Shown: piece by piece, positions 33,635-44,320 of the stretch
Layout of the letters: each line of letters begins with the position of its first letter
Numbering within the stretch: position 1 is the stretch's first letter
NCBI GenBank assembly: GCA_023052935.1
Contig: CM041295.1
Location: forward strand, 168,074,366 to 168,138,365
Source of the DNA: Piezodorus guildinii
Lineage: Eukaryota; Arthropoda; Insecta; Hemiptera; Pentatomidae
DNA length: 64,000 nt
Reading direction: 5' to 3'
Notes under the pieces: model-generated
The model's input: the letters and a program-made list of their open reading frames with translations, nothing else
What the model was told of the DNA's origin: nothing
Databases searched by the model: none
Made by a program: the position numbers and the translations under genes

Positions 33635-34190
33635 TTACTATACAATAACTCAGGAGGTTATTGTCAGTTCTACCTTCACTAGAACCAGAGATATTAAATT
33701 TAAAACTTCTTTCATGCGCAAACTTTCCAATTTTTTTAACTTTGCCCTTTTTTCCAAAAATCACTGTCCTTACTTCTGATGAACAATTAAAGGTCCGTTT
33801 TGACGTCATCTTTTGAAGAGTAGGATTTCCCTTTTAGAAAATTTCCAAGGTAACGGATATGATGTTAATCTGAAGGAGCAATGTCTGAAGAATACGGCGG
33901 GTGAGATAACCTCCCATCTGAACCTTAATAACTTTTGCCGATTCCTATAAACCACACTACTGAGCCTCAATAAAGACGAATTTAGTGTGTAAAAATAGTT
34001 AATTCCATGAGGATTAAAGCATACAAATAAAATAAACATTAGCTTTGTGATTCATTTTAATAGAAGAAATAAAAGGTAAATTTCATTTTGAAAATCTAAA
34101 AATCATATAAAAAATCATCAAAATCGGTGGCACACATTTGGAACCCTCTCCTTGTAAGTATTAAATGAGAAACAAATGTATATTCATATT
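33635..34190. other. Intergenic, nothing recognised
   Basis: No domain, splice context or element end was seen on either strand. Confidence 0.4.
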
Positions 34191-34192
34191 TA

Positions 34193-34206
34193 TTATATAT
34201 ATATAA

Positions 34207-34266
<60 letters not shown>
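34193..34266. repeat. (TA)n microsatellite
   Basis: Interrupted once by ATATTAA near 34206. Its right end forms part of the target duplication of the next element. Confidence 0.9.
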
Positions 34267-34267
<1 letters not shown>

Positions 34268-34477
34268 CATATTGAGGGTGTATAGTCGACTGTAGAAACT
34301 ATTATAGGTAGAATAGTCAGGAATCAGTCATTTTTATAACTGAGTTTATGCTTGGACATGGCTCAGTAATGCCCTGATGATGGCTCACAAGCTTGAGCCG
34401 AAACGTTGGCAAAATTAAAAACTTTTTAAAAATGACTGATTCCTGACTATTCTACCTATAATTATATATATATTCAT
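34252..34477. mobile_element. Fold-back insertion with CTGATGA core (copy FB2)
   Basis: Flanked by TATATATATTTCAT (ending 34270) and TATATATATTCAT (34465-34477), a likely 13-14 bp duplication. A 30-bp left head (34271-34300) shares TAGT-GAC-GT with the head of FB1. Perfect 36-bp inverted arms follow at 34301-34336 and 34427-34462. Between them on the plus strand is GCCCTGATGATGGCTC, a loop, then GAGCCGAAACGTTGGC (34371-34410), and an A/T hairpin. Arm sequences differ from FB1, while the core and layout are shared. It encodes nothing. Confidence 0.75.
34371..34410 (+). ncRNA. Hammerhead-like core (candidate)
   Basis: CTGATGA, one base, the stem GGCTC/GAGCC with an 8-base loop, then GAAAC and GTTGGC. 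CUGAUGA and GAAA flanking a hairpin are the two conserved strands of the hammerhead ribozyme. Copies at 23335, 59634 and 60418 keep both flanks or close variants while the stem changes in compensating fashion. Against the call: an extra base separates CUGAUGA from the stem, and stem III with a UH cleavage site was not found. Confidence 0.35.
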
Positions 34478-34849
34478 TTAGCTCCAATCTAACAAGATAC
34501 TCATTTTCATAAGATACTATGGCGCATTTTTTATACATTCGATTTTTTACCCTATTTAAGAACACTATAATGAAATCCGTCATTCAATTTCACTAAAAAA
34601 AACATTCATGTCCTTCAAAAAAGCCTGAAAATTGCAGTTATTCCCAAAAAGTACATTTTTTTATTGTTTTGTTAAGGAATACATGTTTTATCTTTGTTTC
34701 TTTTTTTTTTAATGGAGCACGGGTTATGTTTTATAATTGTATTTTATGTTGTAAAACTTTGTCTTTCACGAATAAAATATTTTTTTTTTTAAATGGTCAG
34801 ATACTTTTTCGGTAAAATTCGTATATTATTTTTTTTTTTTTTAAATAAA

Positions 34850-35110
34850 AATAACTTTATTCTGGGACCATGTCCCTTAAGCATAACAATGTAGTACAGA
34901 AAATATACAGTTCAATATATACATGTCTGGCCGAGAGACCAATAAAATAAATTTTTATTTACAAAAGTTACAAAAGTTACAACAACAAAAATCTATTTAT
35001 ATAGTTATATACAAAATATATAGAATATAAACAAATGTTAAACTATCCTGGAGGCTTCGGCAATAGGATTCTCTGCATTGAGATTGCTTACCTGCTGTAA
35101 AATACGTCTA
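34850..35110 (-). pseudogene. CR1-group LINE 3' UTR
   Basis: The minus strand ends AAGGGACATGGTCCCAGAAT then AAAGTTATTTTTATTT plus poly-A. The hairpin is at 34864-34876. The upstream region is 3' UTR with a CAATGCAGAGAATCCTATTG segment; no coding sequence is left. Its junction with the I-clade element is near 35110. Confidence 0.65.
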
Positions 35111-35126
35111 AGAACAATAAGATAGC

Positions 35127-35530
35127 ATGGAATATGAAGAAAGCTAATTGGAGAAAATATGCAAGCAAAACCGATGAACTAGTTACCCCAGGTCTCATGG
35201 AATGTAATGTTGACATATCCCTAAGAAACATCACCAATGCTATTATAAAATCCGCACATCTCACCATTCCAAGAGGAAAAGTTTAAAAAATTCTCTCCAT
35301 TTTGGAACAGGGAACTTGAAAACCTTAAAAGAGAACGTGATCAAGCTTTAGAAAAAGCAATTATGACAGGACAAACAAAAGATAGAATGGAGCTTAAGTG
35401 CAAAGCTGCTGAATTAAAGCGTTCAATAAAACACTCAAAAAGGTTAACTTATAGATCCTTTCTTGAGAAACTTGATTTCAGAAAGCATTAATCAAAGCCC
35501 ACAAGTTTCTGTCAAAATTAATTAAATAAT
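35127..35530 (+). pseudogene. I-clade LINE linker region
   Basis: Reads AWNMKKANWRKYASKTDELV, then in another frame FSPFWNRELENLKRERDQAL and KRSIKHSKRLTYRSFLEKLD. This is the segment between nuclease and RT in I-like elements (the FWN-EL pattern). Broken by frameshifts near 35287 and 35485. Confidence 0.7.
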
Positions 35531-35536
35531 AACAAA

Positions 35537-37043
35537 ATGATTCCGAACAATCCAATTCAGACCGAATCCAAGATTCTTACAAATGAAATTGACATAGCAC
35601 GACATTTCTGTAACCATTACTGTAATATTAGCAATTTCAAGCCGAAAACAAAAGATCCTCAAATCAGACTTCCACCAACTTGCTTCACAGAGGAACAATT
35701 AAGGTTGTTTGATGAACCATTTACATTAATGGAAATGGAGACTGCTATAAAAAAGCTTACAGCGGGAAAAGCACTAGGGCCGGATAAAATATATCCTGAA
35801 TTTCTCATAAAATTGGGAACAAAGGCCAAGGATGTCGTTCTTTCTTTCCTGAACCAAGTCTGGAAAAACCATGTCCCCAGTGAGTGGAAAAAAGCTGAAG
35901 CAATCCCAATATTGAAAAATGGTAAGACAGCGGACAAACCAGAAAACTTCAGGCCTATATCTCTCACAAGCTGCTTCTGCAAGTAAGTTATTAGAGAGAA
36001 TGGCGATACACCGACTGCAGACATTTGTGGAGAAAAACAAACTATTATCGCCATTACAAGCCGGTTTCAGAAAAAATAGAAGCACGGTGGAACAGATACT
36101 CCACTTTTTACAGGAAGTGAAAGAGGACTACCAAAGAAAACAAAGCTCATTGGCTGTTTTTGTAGATTTTAAAACAGCTTTTGACAAGGTCTTGAGAAAA
36201 AGGCTCCTACAAAAGCTCATTGGTATTGGGATACATGGTTGTCTGTACAGGTTTCTTTCGTCTTATTTGTCTCAAAGATTCATTAGGGTAAAGTACAAAG
36301 GTGGATATTCGCAATTTAAACAAACAAAGCAAGGTCTTCCTCAAGGATCAGTATTAAGTCCCCTTCTTTTCTGCCTAATGATAGATGATCTGACGAATTT
36401 TCTACAAAACAAGTTTCCTAGGCTAAAAATGCTATTGTTTGCAGATGATCTAGTCCTTTGGGCGACCAGCAGCAATATAAGCGCTCTGGAGCAGTTCCTA
36501 GGTGAAGTGATGGAGCAGCTAAAAATTTGGTGCGAAGCAAATGAAATGATATTAAATACATCAAAAACTGAATTTCAATTGTTTTCGCTATCTAAGAAGC
36601 TGCCTCCTGTAACACTGAAATATGGCTCAGAAATCCTACCAAGGACAGAATCAGCCACTTACCAAGGGGTCAAGCTAGATAACAGATTAAGCTGGAATCT
36701 ACATGCTGGGAACTTGACCAAGAAAAGTCAAAAAATATTAAACCTGCTTCAAAGAATCACAGGAACAAAGTGGGGAGCGACGCAAGATAAACTGTCTTTG
36801 GCATACAAAAAATATGTACGCCCGTCCTTGGAATATGCTAGAGAGCTTTTAATAACAGCACCAAAATGTGCCAGACAAAAAATCGAGCGGGTCCAAAACT
36901 CAGCGCTCCGTATTATAACAGGTGCTCCAAAGTTCACTCCTATTGTAGCTATGCAGCTCCAAGCAAACGTCGAGCCATTGGTGATGCGTTGGGAAGTGAG
37001 CTCAATAAGCCTTTATGAACGTCTGTGTAGGCTCCAGGTTTGA
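35537..37043 (+). pseudogene. I-clade reverse transcriptase
   Basis: Two frames overlap between 35919 and 35986. The first has KKLTAGKALGPDKIYPEFLI, WKKAEAIPILKNGKTAD and NFRPISLTS. After a frameshift at about 35980 the second gives LLSPLQAGFRKNRSTVEQIL, FVDFKTAFDKVLRKRLL, QGLPQGSVLSPLLFCLMIDD, MLLFADDLVLWAT (36438-36449) and LNTSKTEFQLFSLSKK. The thumb and C-terminus (QKIERVQNSALRIITGAPK) end at a stop at 37041-37043. The second frame's apparent start is an artefact of the shift. Catalytic residues are intact. Confidence 0.9.
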
Positions 37044-37181
37044 CTATTGGTCAAGTAGAGTGTAACCCCCCACAAGATTCAAGACGCAGATCACATTTTT
37101 TGAAAAAGTAGAAAGCCTTAGAGATAAAACAGGCTTAATGCCAGGATTCCCCTTAAGACAGCACCTTATCACCTTTATCTC

Positions 37182-38063
37182 ATGAGCCAAATTAAAAAAG
37201 AAGAAGTTATACGTGAGGAATTAAGATCCTTGGCACTCGAAACCATAACTGAGCGTTATCCCAGCCCTCCTTGGCTCCATGTCTACACCGATGGTTCAGC
37301 GGAACATGCAAATTACAATGGAGGAGCAGGCGTGTACTCCCGTCTATTTCAAATCTCGAAGCCGGTAGGAAAATGGTCGACAAATTTCGATAGCGAAATT
37401 CGAGCTATATTACTAGCTGTGCAAGCTATCATAAATATAGATGCAAAGAGAATTTTGTTGTTTGTGGATTCACAGGCGGCCATCATAGAAGCTACGCAGC
37501 CAAATGCATCTCAAGAAAATGACGTTGTGAACTGCCAACTAAAAATTGAACAGCTGCTTCAACAAGGTAGACAGGTGGTTTTCCAATAGGTACCCGGCCA
37601 CTGTGGTATCCATGGGAATGAAGTAGCCGACAAGCTTGCAAAAGAAGGTGCAGCTTCGGAACAGTTGGACAATCGAATTTCCTATCGTAGAGCTAGGGAT
37701 GAAGTTAAAAGGGCATATCATGCTCTACTAACGGACTCCCAAAGGCTCAGTTCGATCAACAAGCACTGGGCCAAACTCCTTATAGAAGAAGAAAGAATAC
37801 CATTAGATTTGAAGAGAAAAGATGCTGTTGCACAGTTCCGAATGATAACTGGCCATGACTACCTCGCAAAACACTTGCATCGGATCGGAGTGGTAGGGTC
37901 TCCACTTTGCTGCCTTAGTCATGCAAATATTGAAATGGATGCAGCACATCTAGAAGTATGCCCCCGATTACAAAAAATAAGAGGTGAAACCCCATCCAGA
38001 TCGGAGTGGTACTGGGTTGCCAGATCCCTTATGGCGGAAGTCGAAATGGGAAGGCATAATTAA
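37182..38063 (+). pseudogene. I-clade RNase H domain and C-terminus
   Basis: RNase H removes RNA from the RNA-DNA hybrid. Motifs: HVYTDGSAEHANYNGGAGVY (first Asp), FDSEIRAILLAVQA (Glu), ILLFVDSQAAI (Asp), then VPGHCGIHGNEVADKLAKEG (His and last Asp). TAG at 37587-37589 sits where Trp is normally found (FQ*VPGHCG), so it is a nonsense mutation inside the domain. The C-terminal tail has a FRMITGHDYLAKHLHRIG block and a Cys/His-containing segment (CCLSHANIEMDAAHLEVCP), usual for this clade. The region 37043-37182 is frameshifted RNase H linker. Confidence 0.85.
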
Positions 38064-38164
38064 AAAAATAAAATAAATAAATAAAATAATAGAGCTGGAC
38101 AATTTCCAAGTAAATAAAATAAATGAATTAATCCATAACTCTAGGATTTTGATAAAATAAAACA

Positions 38165-39442
38165 AATTGTCCTACGTTGAAAGTAGGATAGTGGATTAAC
38201 AATTTTACCTTTAGTGTATGTCTCTTTGGGGTCCTAGAAGGTGTTGGAAAAGATGGGATTTGAATGAGAGCAGGGAAGAAGCATGGCGAATATGATTAGG
38301 TAGAGAATTCCAGAGAGATGCAGAGTGGATATAAAAGGAATTATCAAAAGTTTTGGTTCTATGGGTAGGAATGTAAAGGTCAGAATGGCGTGATCTAGTT
38401 CCATGTAAATAAATTGAGGATTTGAATTGAAGGATACTGTAAATGTATGGAGGATGTTGAGAATTGATGACTTCGTAGAGGTATGTCCCTAGGAAATATT
38501 GTCTACGTATGGAAGGTAGGAGCCACTTCAATTCGCTGTATAAGTGGGTTACTGGCGACCTCCTGAAGGTACCGTGAATGTATACTGAAGGATACTGTGA
38601 ATGTATGGAGGATGTTGAGAATTGATGACTTCGTATAGGTATGTCCCTAGGAAATATTGTCTACATATGGAAGGTAGGAGCCACTTCAATTCGCTGTATA
38701 AGTGGGTTACTGGCAACCTCCTGAAGGTACCGAAGATGAATCTTATAAACATATTCATAATCCGCTTGAGCCTTTCATCAAGTACAGTCAAGAGGCCTCT
38801 ATATACCACGCAGTAATAATCTAAGTGGGAGGAAATAAGCGAGGAAAACAGCATCCTACGGGTGGGAAGTGGGAGGAGATGACGGGAGCGATGGAAGTAA
38901 TCTAACTGGAAATTTGAGCAATGTGGGGTTTCCAGGAAAGGGTTTGGTCTATGGTAATACATAGGTTTTTGACAGTGGAACTGAAGATAATTGGGTGATC
39001 ATTAAGGATTAGACTCGGAAATGTAGTATTGGCTCTGAGGAAGGAATTAGAACCTATTAGGATGGCCTGAGTTTTGGTAGCATTTATCCTTAGGTTATTC
39101 TGGGTTGTCCAGAATAAATTAAAGCTAAATGATTCTATCAAGGTCACTGATTCTATCAAGGTCATCTTGAATTTTGGCAAATGCTACTGATAACTCAGAA
39201 AGAGGGAAAGATAGGTAGATCTGAAAGTCGTCAGCAGATTGGAGCAGTAAAGGATTGAATTAGGAAGACCATTGATATAGGAATTGAATAGGATAGGGGA
39301 GATGCTTGAGCCCTGGGCCACACCTGCCGAAAGGGCTAGGAATGAAGATAGAGGGGGATTAGGGGTGGTAACAGCTTGAGTCCTGTCGGAAAGGAAAGAG
39401 TGAAACCAACGAATTGTGCTATTGGAAAATGATAAAGATTTT
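38165..39442 (-). pseudogene. CR1-group LINE, 3' half (split by Jockey J7)
   Basis: On the minus strand, after the target duplication at 39431-39442: SLSFSNSTIRWFHSFLSDRT, a diverged SAGVAQGSSISPILFNSYIN (RT block 4) and DDFQIYLSFPLSELS (block 5). Then AQ-AILIGSNSFL, ELKWLLPSICRQYFLGTYLY and SLWNSLPNHIRHASSLLSFK. The 3' UTR ends with hairpin TCCTAC/GTAGGA (38170-38188) and CAATTTG. It contains a 158-bp tandem duplication (38428-38585 and 38586-38743). Joins in frame sense to 43592-44320. Confidence 0.85.
38428..38743 (-). repeat. 158-bp tandem duplication inside the LINE
   Basis: Two copies start at 38428 and 38586; about 147 bp are alike, from TGAAGGATACTG to GAAGGTACCG. The duplicated block encodes the ELKWLLPSI-RQYFLGTYLYE segment twice, which neither sister LINE has. 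Three or four substitutions separate the copies. Confidence 0.9.
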
Positions 39443-39603
39443 TTTTTTCAAATAAAATTGAAACAAATCTTTATTGAGTAATATTACAATCGGTCCAATT
39501 TAGGACATTTTTAATAGTGATAAAGTACAACATTCATACTGTATTCACACGATATATACAATAAAGGTAATATTCGTTTGAGGAGGATTTATTCAATGAT
39601 TTT

Positions 39604-41956
39604 TTAAAGGATTGGGAGTAAGCTGACAGGTCTATATGATGACGTATTATTAGGAGGTTTACCTGGTCTTAGGAAGAGAATTATAGTGGAATTTTTCCAT
39701 AAGAGGGAAAATGAGTAGTGCGTAGTTTGTCTTTTAAGTATAGTATGCGGGTTCCAAGTTAGTCTTTTGTCCAGAAGGAAGCCAAGATACCGGACTGTGT
39801 CAGAGAAAGGAAGCGAGAAGGAGTTAAAGAGAACTGGAGGGCAGGATTGTCTTCGAAGGGTGAAGGTGACATGTTTGCATATGGATTGATTGACTTTGAT
39901 TCTCCAGCTGTTACACCAGTCTTCAATTTCAGAAAGATGCGTTTGGAGGCCTATAGATGCAATTTCGGGATCTAAGTGAGAGGATAGGATAGCTGTGTCA
40001 TCAGCGTACGTTGCTACAAAGGTATTACGGCAAACAGGAATATCAGTCGTGTATATATTGTAGAGGATAGGGCCAAGGACGCTGCTTTGAGGAGCACCGG
40101 ATTCGACTGGATAATAATTGGAATATTCTACACCACAGTGAACTCGGAAGGAGTGGTTTGATAGATAGGATCGGAGGACTAGGTATAATGATTGCGGTAA
40201 ATGGTTTTTGAGCTTAAAGAGTAATCCCGGGTGCCACACCAAGTCAAATGCTTGCGTTATGTCCAGAAATGCACTCGAGCAGTACTCCCCGTTCTCAAGA
40301 GCAGAGGAAATATGGTCAACGACTCGAAGCCCTTGCTGAACAGTTGAATGTTGGGAACGGAATCCAAACTGATGGGAAGGAATAGTGTGGGATTCTAATA
40401 AAGATCATATTCGTTTGAGAAGGATTTATTCAAAGATTTTTGAAAGGATTGGGAGTAAGCTGATAGGTCTATATGATGACGTATTATTAGGAGGTTTACC
40501 TGGTTTTAGGAAGAGAATTATAGTGGAATGTTTCCATAAGAGAGGAAAATGAGTAGTGCGTAGGATGGAGTAGTAAATATATGTAAGAAATACAACGGTT
40601 TTAGATGGAAGCTGTCTGAGAATCTGAGGAGTGAGGAGATCGGATCCAGGAGATTTACGGAGTGCAAGTTTTCGGAGAAGATATTTGACCTCAGAGGGAT
40701 TAACTGCTTTAGGAGGTAATGAAAGCGGGACCGGAGACTGAAGGAACTCTTCCACTACTGCAGTGTGGTTTGGATGGGATTCTGGATGAGGTGTGAAGAC
40801 TTCGAAAATGTATTTGGCAAGTTCCTCGGCTTTGTCTTCATCAGAAGCAGCCCAGGAACCATTACTACGACGGAGGGGATGGGAAATGTTGTGGGATTTA
40901 GAATTTTCTTGGTGACATTCCACAGGGAATTGTCACGAGCCGAGAGAGAAGAAATGAAGGAACTAAAGGATTAAGAACGGAAGGTCGCCAGCTCCCTCTT
41001 TAATTGTCTACAGTAAAAGTTATAGGAGCGGCGATCTGTGGGGTGGAGGGTGCGTAGCCATAAGGATCTGGATCGGCGTTTGGTGTGAATGAGGTCTATG
41101 AGGTGTTGTGGTAAATGATTTTGGTTATGACTTATCTGGGAGTGCTTGGCAGAGCAGGCAGTCCAAACAGCTTGTTGAATAGCGGTGGTGAAGGAGTTTA
41201 CTGCATCGTCAAGGTCATCTGGAGTTTTGAGTTTCACTCTGAGGTCAATATCACTGGTCAGGATTTGGCGAAAAAGGTCTCAGTTGACTGGTCCTCTGAT
41301 AAATGACGGTGGGGTGGGCTTAGAAATAGGAGTTAGGGATATTTTAAGGATCAATGGACTATGGTCAGAGGATAGTTCATCAAGGCGAGTCACCGACATC
41401 TTTAGGGAGCCTAATCCGCTGTGGATGAAGAAGTCAAGGATGTCAGGATTACGGTTAGGATCAGTTGGCTAGTAGGTAGGGGAGTCAGGAGGCAGTAGAT
41501 TGAAACGTCTAGAGTTGAGCGCAGACAGTAAATTCCGCCCACGACAATTCGTGGATGTGGAACCCCATTGTTGGTTCTTAGCATTCAAGTCTGCAGCCAG
41601 AATGAAGTGGTTTTCTTAGGAATTGCGGAAGGATTCAAATAGAATGTTGGAGATGGAATGTTTAGGAGGGCAGTACGCTGATGCAAGGGTGATCGGAAAA
41701 GAAAAAGTCTAGATTACTATGGCAGTCACAGGAGGGAACTGGGAGTAAGTGGTGGTAGAGGGACTGGTGCATGGGCTTTGCCGTCTGGGTAGTCCGTACG
41801 GTTTGTTACGTATTTAGGTATTTTAAAGAACTGTTTAGTGGTTAGTCTAGTTTCAGTAATAAGTGCTAAAGCAACGTTTTTGTCTTGCAATGAAGCTGTA
41901 AGTTCGTCAGTGTGATTTTAACACCATTCGCATTCCAAAGGAGAATGGATAAGGAA
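39604..41956 (-). pseudogene. J7 Jockey ORF2, decayed and rearranged
   Basis: ATG (about 41956) directly follows the ORF1 stop. Nuclease pieces appear in several frames (41950-41240). Then come the linker (LIHTKRRSRSLWLRTLHPTD), RT fingers (SPGSDLLTPQILRQLPSKTV; WKHSTIILFLKPGKP), and in 40242-39604 the block FRVHCGVEYSNYYPVESGAP, QSSVLGPILYNIYTTDIP, ATYADDTAILSS and LGFLLDKRLTWNPHT. Right after KRQTTHYS the sequence jumps back to LLWKNSTIILFLRPGKPPNN, a repeat of the finger region at about 40426-40560. In block 4 PQG has become PQS. Nonfunctional. Confidence 0.85.
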
Positions 41957-41981
41957 TTAGGTGAAGTCATTTAAGGATTTT

Positions 41982-43271
41982 TCAAGAAAGGATTAAATTT
42001 GATACGAAATTAGTTAGTAGTGATATTAGCGGCATAACGAGGGATTTAATTTCAATAATGAAGTATGTCATCGAACTTGTAAGGTCTGTGAGATTTAATG
42101 GAGAAGGAATATGAGAAATTTGATTCGGATGAGGTTTTTGAGGGTTGGTTAAGTTTTGAGGAATAGGTGGTTGTGGAAGGGGTTCAGGATTTTGAAGTAT
42201 GCGTTGTTCCGGCAGGGCTTCTGTGTTGTGGTTCCCACCTCCAAGTAGATGGGCAAATGTTACATTGGAATCAATTGTTTTTGAAAGTTGTCTTTTGCTT
42301 ATGATCAGTACAGCTGTTTCATTCAGGTTCTGAGGTTTTTGGTATCTACTTTTAAGGTTCTTGTAGATTTGACATCCCTTGTAGTTAGCCCGGTGGTCCT
42401 CGAGGCACAGAGCACATACAGCGGGGTTTAATCTTGATCTTGTACATTCTTCTGACTTATGTTGTTCACCGCATTTCACATAGCGTGGTGTGTGGTAATA
42501 GTAAGTTCTCGTATGACCATATGCCTGACAATTATGGCACTGAACTATTCGTTTCTTAGTGTAAGGTTTCTCAACTCTTACACTAGTATAGTACAATATA
42601 TCGAGGTCGTACATTTTTTCAACTCCTGCTGATGGTTCCAAGTCCACGAAGAATAGAGGCAGTGGAATTTTATCTTTTAGGACATTGGTGACTTGCCGCA
42701 CTTTATAGCCTATCTCCGTCAGTTCTTCTTTGATAGCTGCAACTAGTGTCGAAGGGTGTAGGTTTCTGATTACAACCCATAACTCTCTCCTGGCGCAACT
42801 GATAGGTATGTAAATCAGCTTTGGTCTCAGTCAGATATTTTACTATTTTTCTGTAGGTTTCGGTGGTAGTCGGGGATATTTTAGTATTACTGGTTTTACT
42901 TATACAAGAATAACTACTAGGATCAGTTAATTTGTTTAAATGCGAAAATAAGAAGTTTTTAATATTTTTAATAATATTGGTGGAGGTTGTGGTTCCCTCG
43001 GTATAGGAGAAGATTCCGTGGTTTCTTTTTCATTTTGAAGGATCTGAAATGGGTTCGGTGTAAAAAACGGCGATTTATCAGTTATTGCTTGTGATGATGT
43101 GCAGGGCAGTGTTTCAGATCCTAAAGAGGTAGCTGAAGCGATCGGTGGTGGAATCATTTTTTTATTATTTTCACGTCGAGGTCTCTGTTTTGTAGGTGAC
43201 GAGTTTGAACCTGCAGATCTAGATCTTTTACTTGTAGCCTTTGAGGACATTACTTGATGAAAATTTCTCAT
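41982..43271 (-). pseudogene. J7 Jockey ORF1, two frameshifts
   Basis: Starts MRNFHQVMSSKATSKRSRSA (43271). It shifts near 42940, where a short deletion removes part of the NFQLLC block, and again near 42785. It resumes as VRQVTNVLKDKIPLPLFFVD, then zinc knuckles CHNCQAYGHTRTYYYH (third metal ligand position mutated), YVKCGEQHKSEEC and CALCLEDHRANYKGC. It is an RNA-binding nucleocapsid-like protein in intact elements. Compare the intact copy at 56604-57920. Confidence 0.85.
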
Positions 43272-43591
43272 TGATTAAAAAATAAATAAATAAGTAATGA
43301 AATGAGAATGAAAAGAAAAAATAATAAAAGAAAGATAAGTAAAATAAAAGCAAGCCCGAGCTTCCCGAGCTGATCGGTGACCCTCCTTTCACTTTTCGTG
43401 ATTGTAAAAAGTAAATTATAACTTTGCTAACCGATATTTCTCCAATATTCACTGAGATGGTTTTCTTGAAGTCTAGTGATGTTTTCCAGACTGAACTCAA
43501 GCGAATTCCTACTAAAAAGAGCAAAAATCTGAGAGATGAAGTAACGTATGACTGTTATCATCGAGCGCATTAGCTGATCGATAAAGATTTT

Positions 43592-44320
43592 ACTTTGGAA
43601 AAAAGGATATAATGGTCAAGAGATTCAAAAGCATTTGTAATGTCCAGAAGTATGAGCACTGTCAACTTTTTTTTTCGTCCATAGCAGTATGAATGTCGCT
43701 AGTGATTTTTAGGAGAGCGTATTGAGTGGAAAAGCCGGGTCGAAAACCAGATTGGAGAGGATCAAGCAGTTTGGAATTTTCGACGAGATTTGATAGTTGC
43801 GATTGAACTGTTCTTTCGAGCGGTTCAGAAAGGTTTGAAAGGATAGAGGTAGGGTGATAGTCTTTTGGGGAAGTGGGGTTAAAGGTTTTATTAATAGGGC
43901 GTACGATTGCTTTTTTCCAAGAAGTAGGGAATACGGAGTTTTGGAGGAAAAAGTTATATATGTAGAGTAGGACAGGTAACATTTCGAGAAGGCATAATTT
44001 TATTAATTTGACAGGTATACCATCAAATCCTATAGAGTCGGTGTGGTATTTCATAACGGAGGAAATTAGGTCAGTTGGTGATGTATAGGAAAAATAAAAG
44101 TTATCGGGATTAAATGAAGGAACTAAGAATCGTTAGTGGAAGCGGATGAGAAATATGAATTTATTTCATCAGGTGAGGCCTGAAATACTTGGAAGAAAGA
44201 GGATTTGCAGAGGGATAGTTTGCGAAGTGTTTGCAGTTTTGATTTGGAATCAGGTTCTGAGGAGAGGGCATCGTGAATGTATTTCGATTTCGCTTGTCTA
44301 ATTGCTGTCTGTGTCAGATT
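43592..44320 (-). pseudogene. CR1-group LINE, 5' half (split by J7)
   Basis: Minus strand: KSKYIHDALSSEPDSKSKLQ, FFQVFQASPDEINSYFSSAS, TDSIGFDGIPVKLIKLCL, FPTSWKKAIVRPINKTFNPT and LDPLQSGFRPGFSTQYALLK. After a one-base shift near 43663 comes LTVLILLDITNAFESLDHYI then LFSKVKSLS, which continues directly at 39430. The nuclease domain is missing, with the 5' end near 44320. Confidence 0.8.

Larger units (their letters stand above)
35112..38095 (+). mobile_element. I-clade LINE with RNase H, 5'-truncated
   Basis: Order: linker (AWNMKKANWRKYASKTDELV, 35127 onward), RT, then an RNase H domain, ending in an (AAAT)n tail at 38062-38095. The nuclease domain is missing. RNase H after RT marks the I/R1-like group; the overall motif style fits the I clade. 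Several frameshifts and one nonsense codon inactivate it. Confidence 0.85.
39443..43579 (-). mobile_element. Jockey insertion J7 (rearranged), nested in CR1-group LINE
   Basis: Flanked by GATAAAGATTTT at 43580-43591 and 39431-39442, a 12-bp duplication. The 5' end (CTGATC next to 43579) matches that of the full-length copy ending 58259. The 3' end is CTCAATAAAG then a poly-A of about 10. ORF1 and ORF2 are both broken. Between about 39560 and 39710 a second copy of RT finger sequence replaces the rest of ORF2, so the element is 4.1 kb and internally rearranged. Confidence 0.9.
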
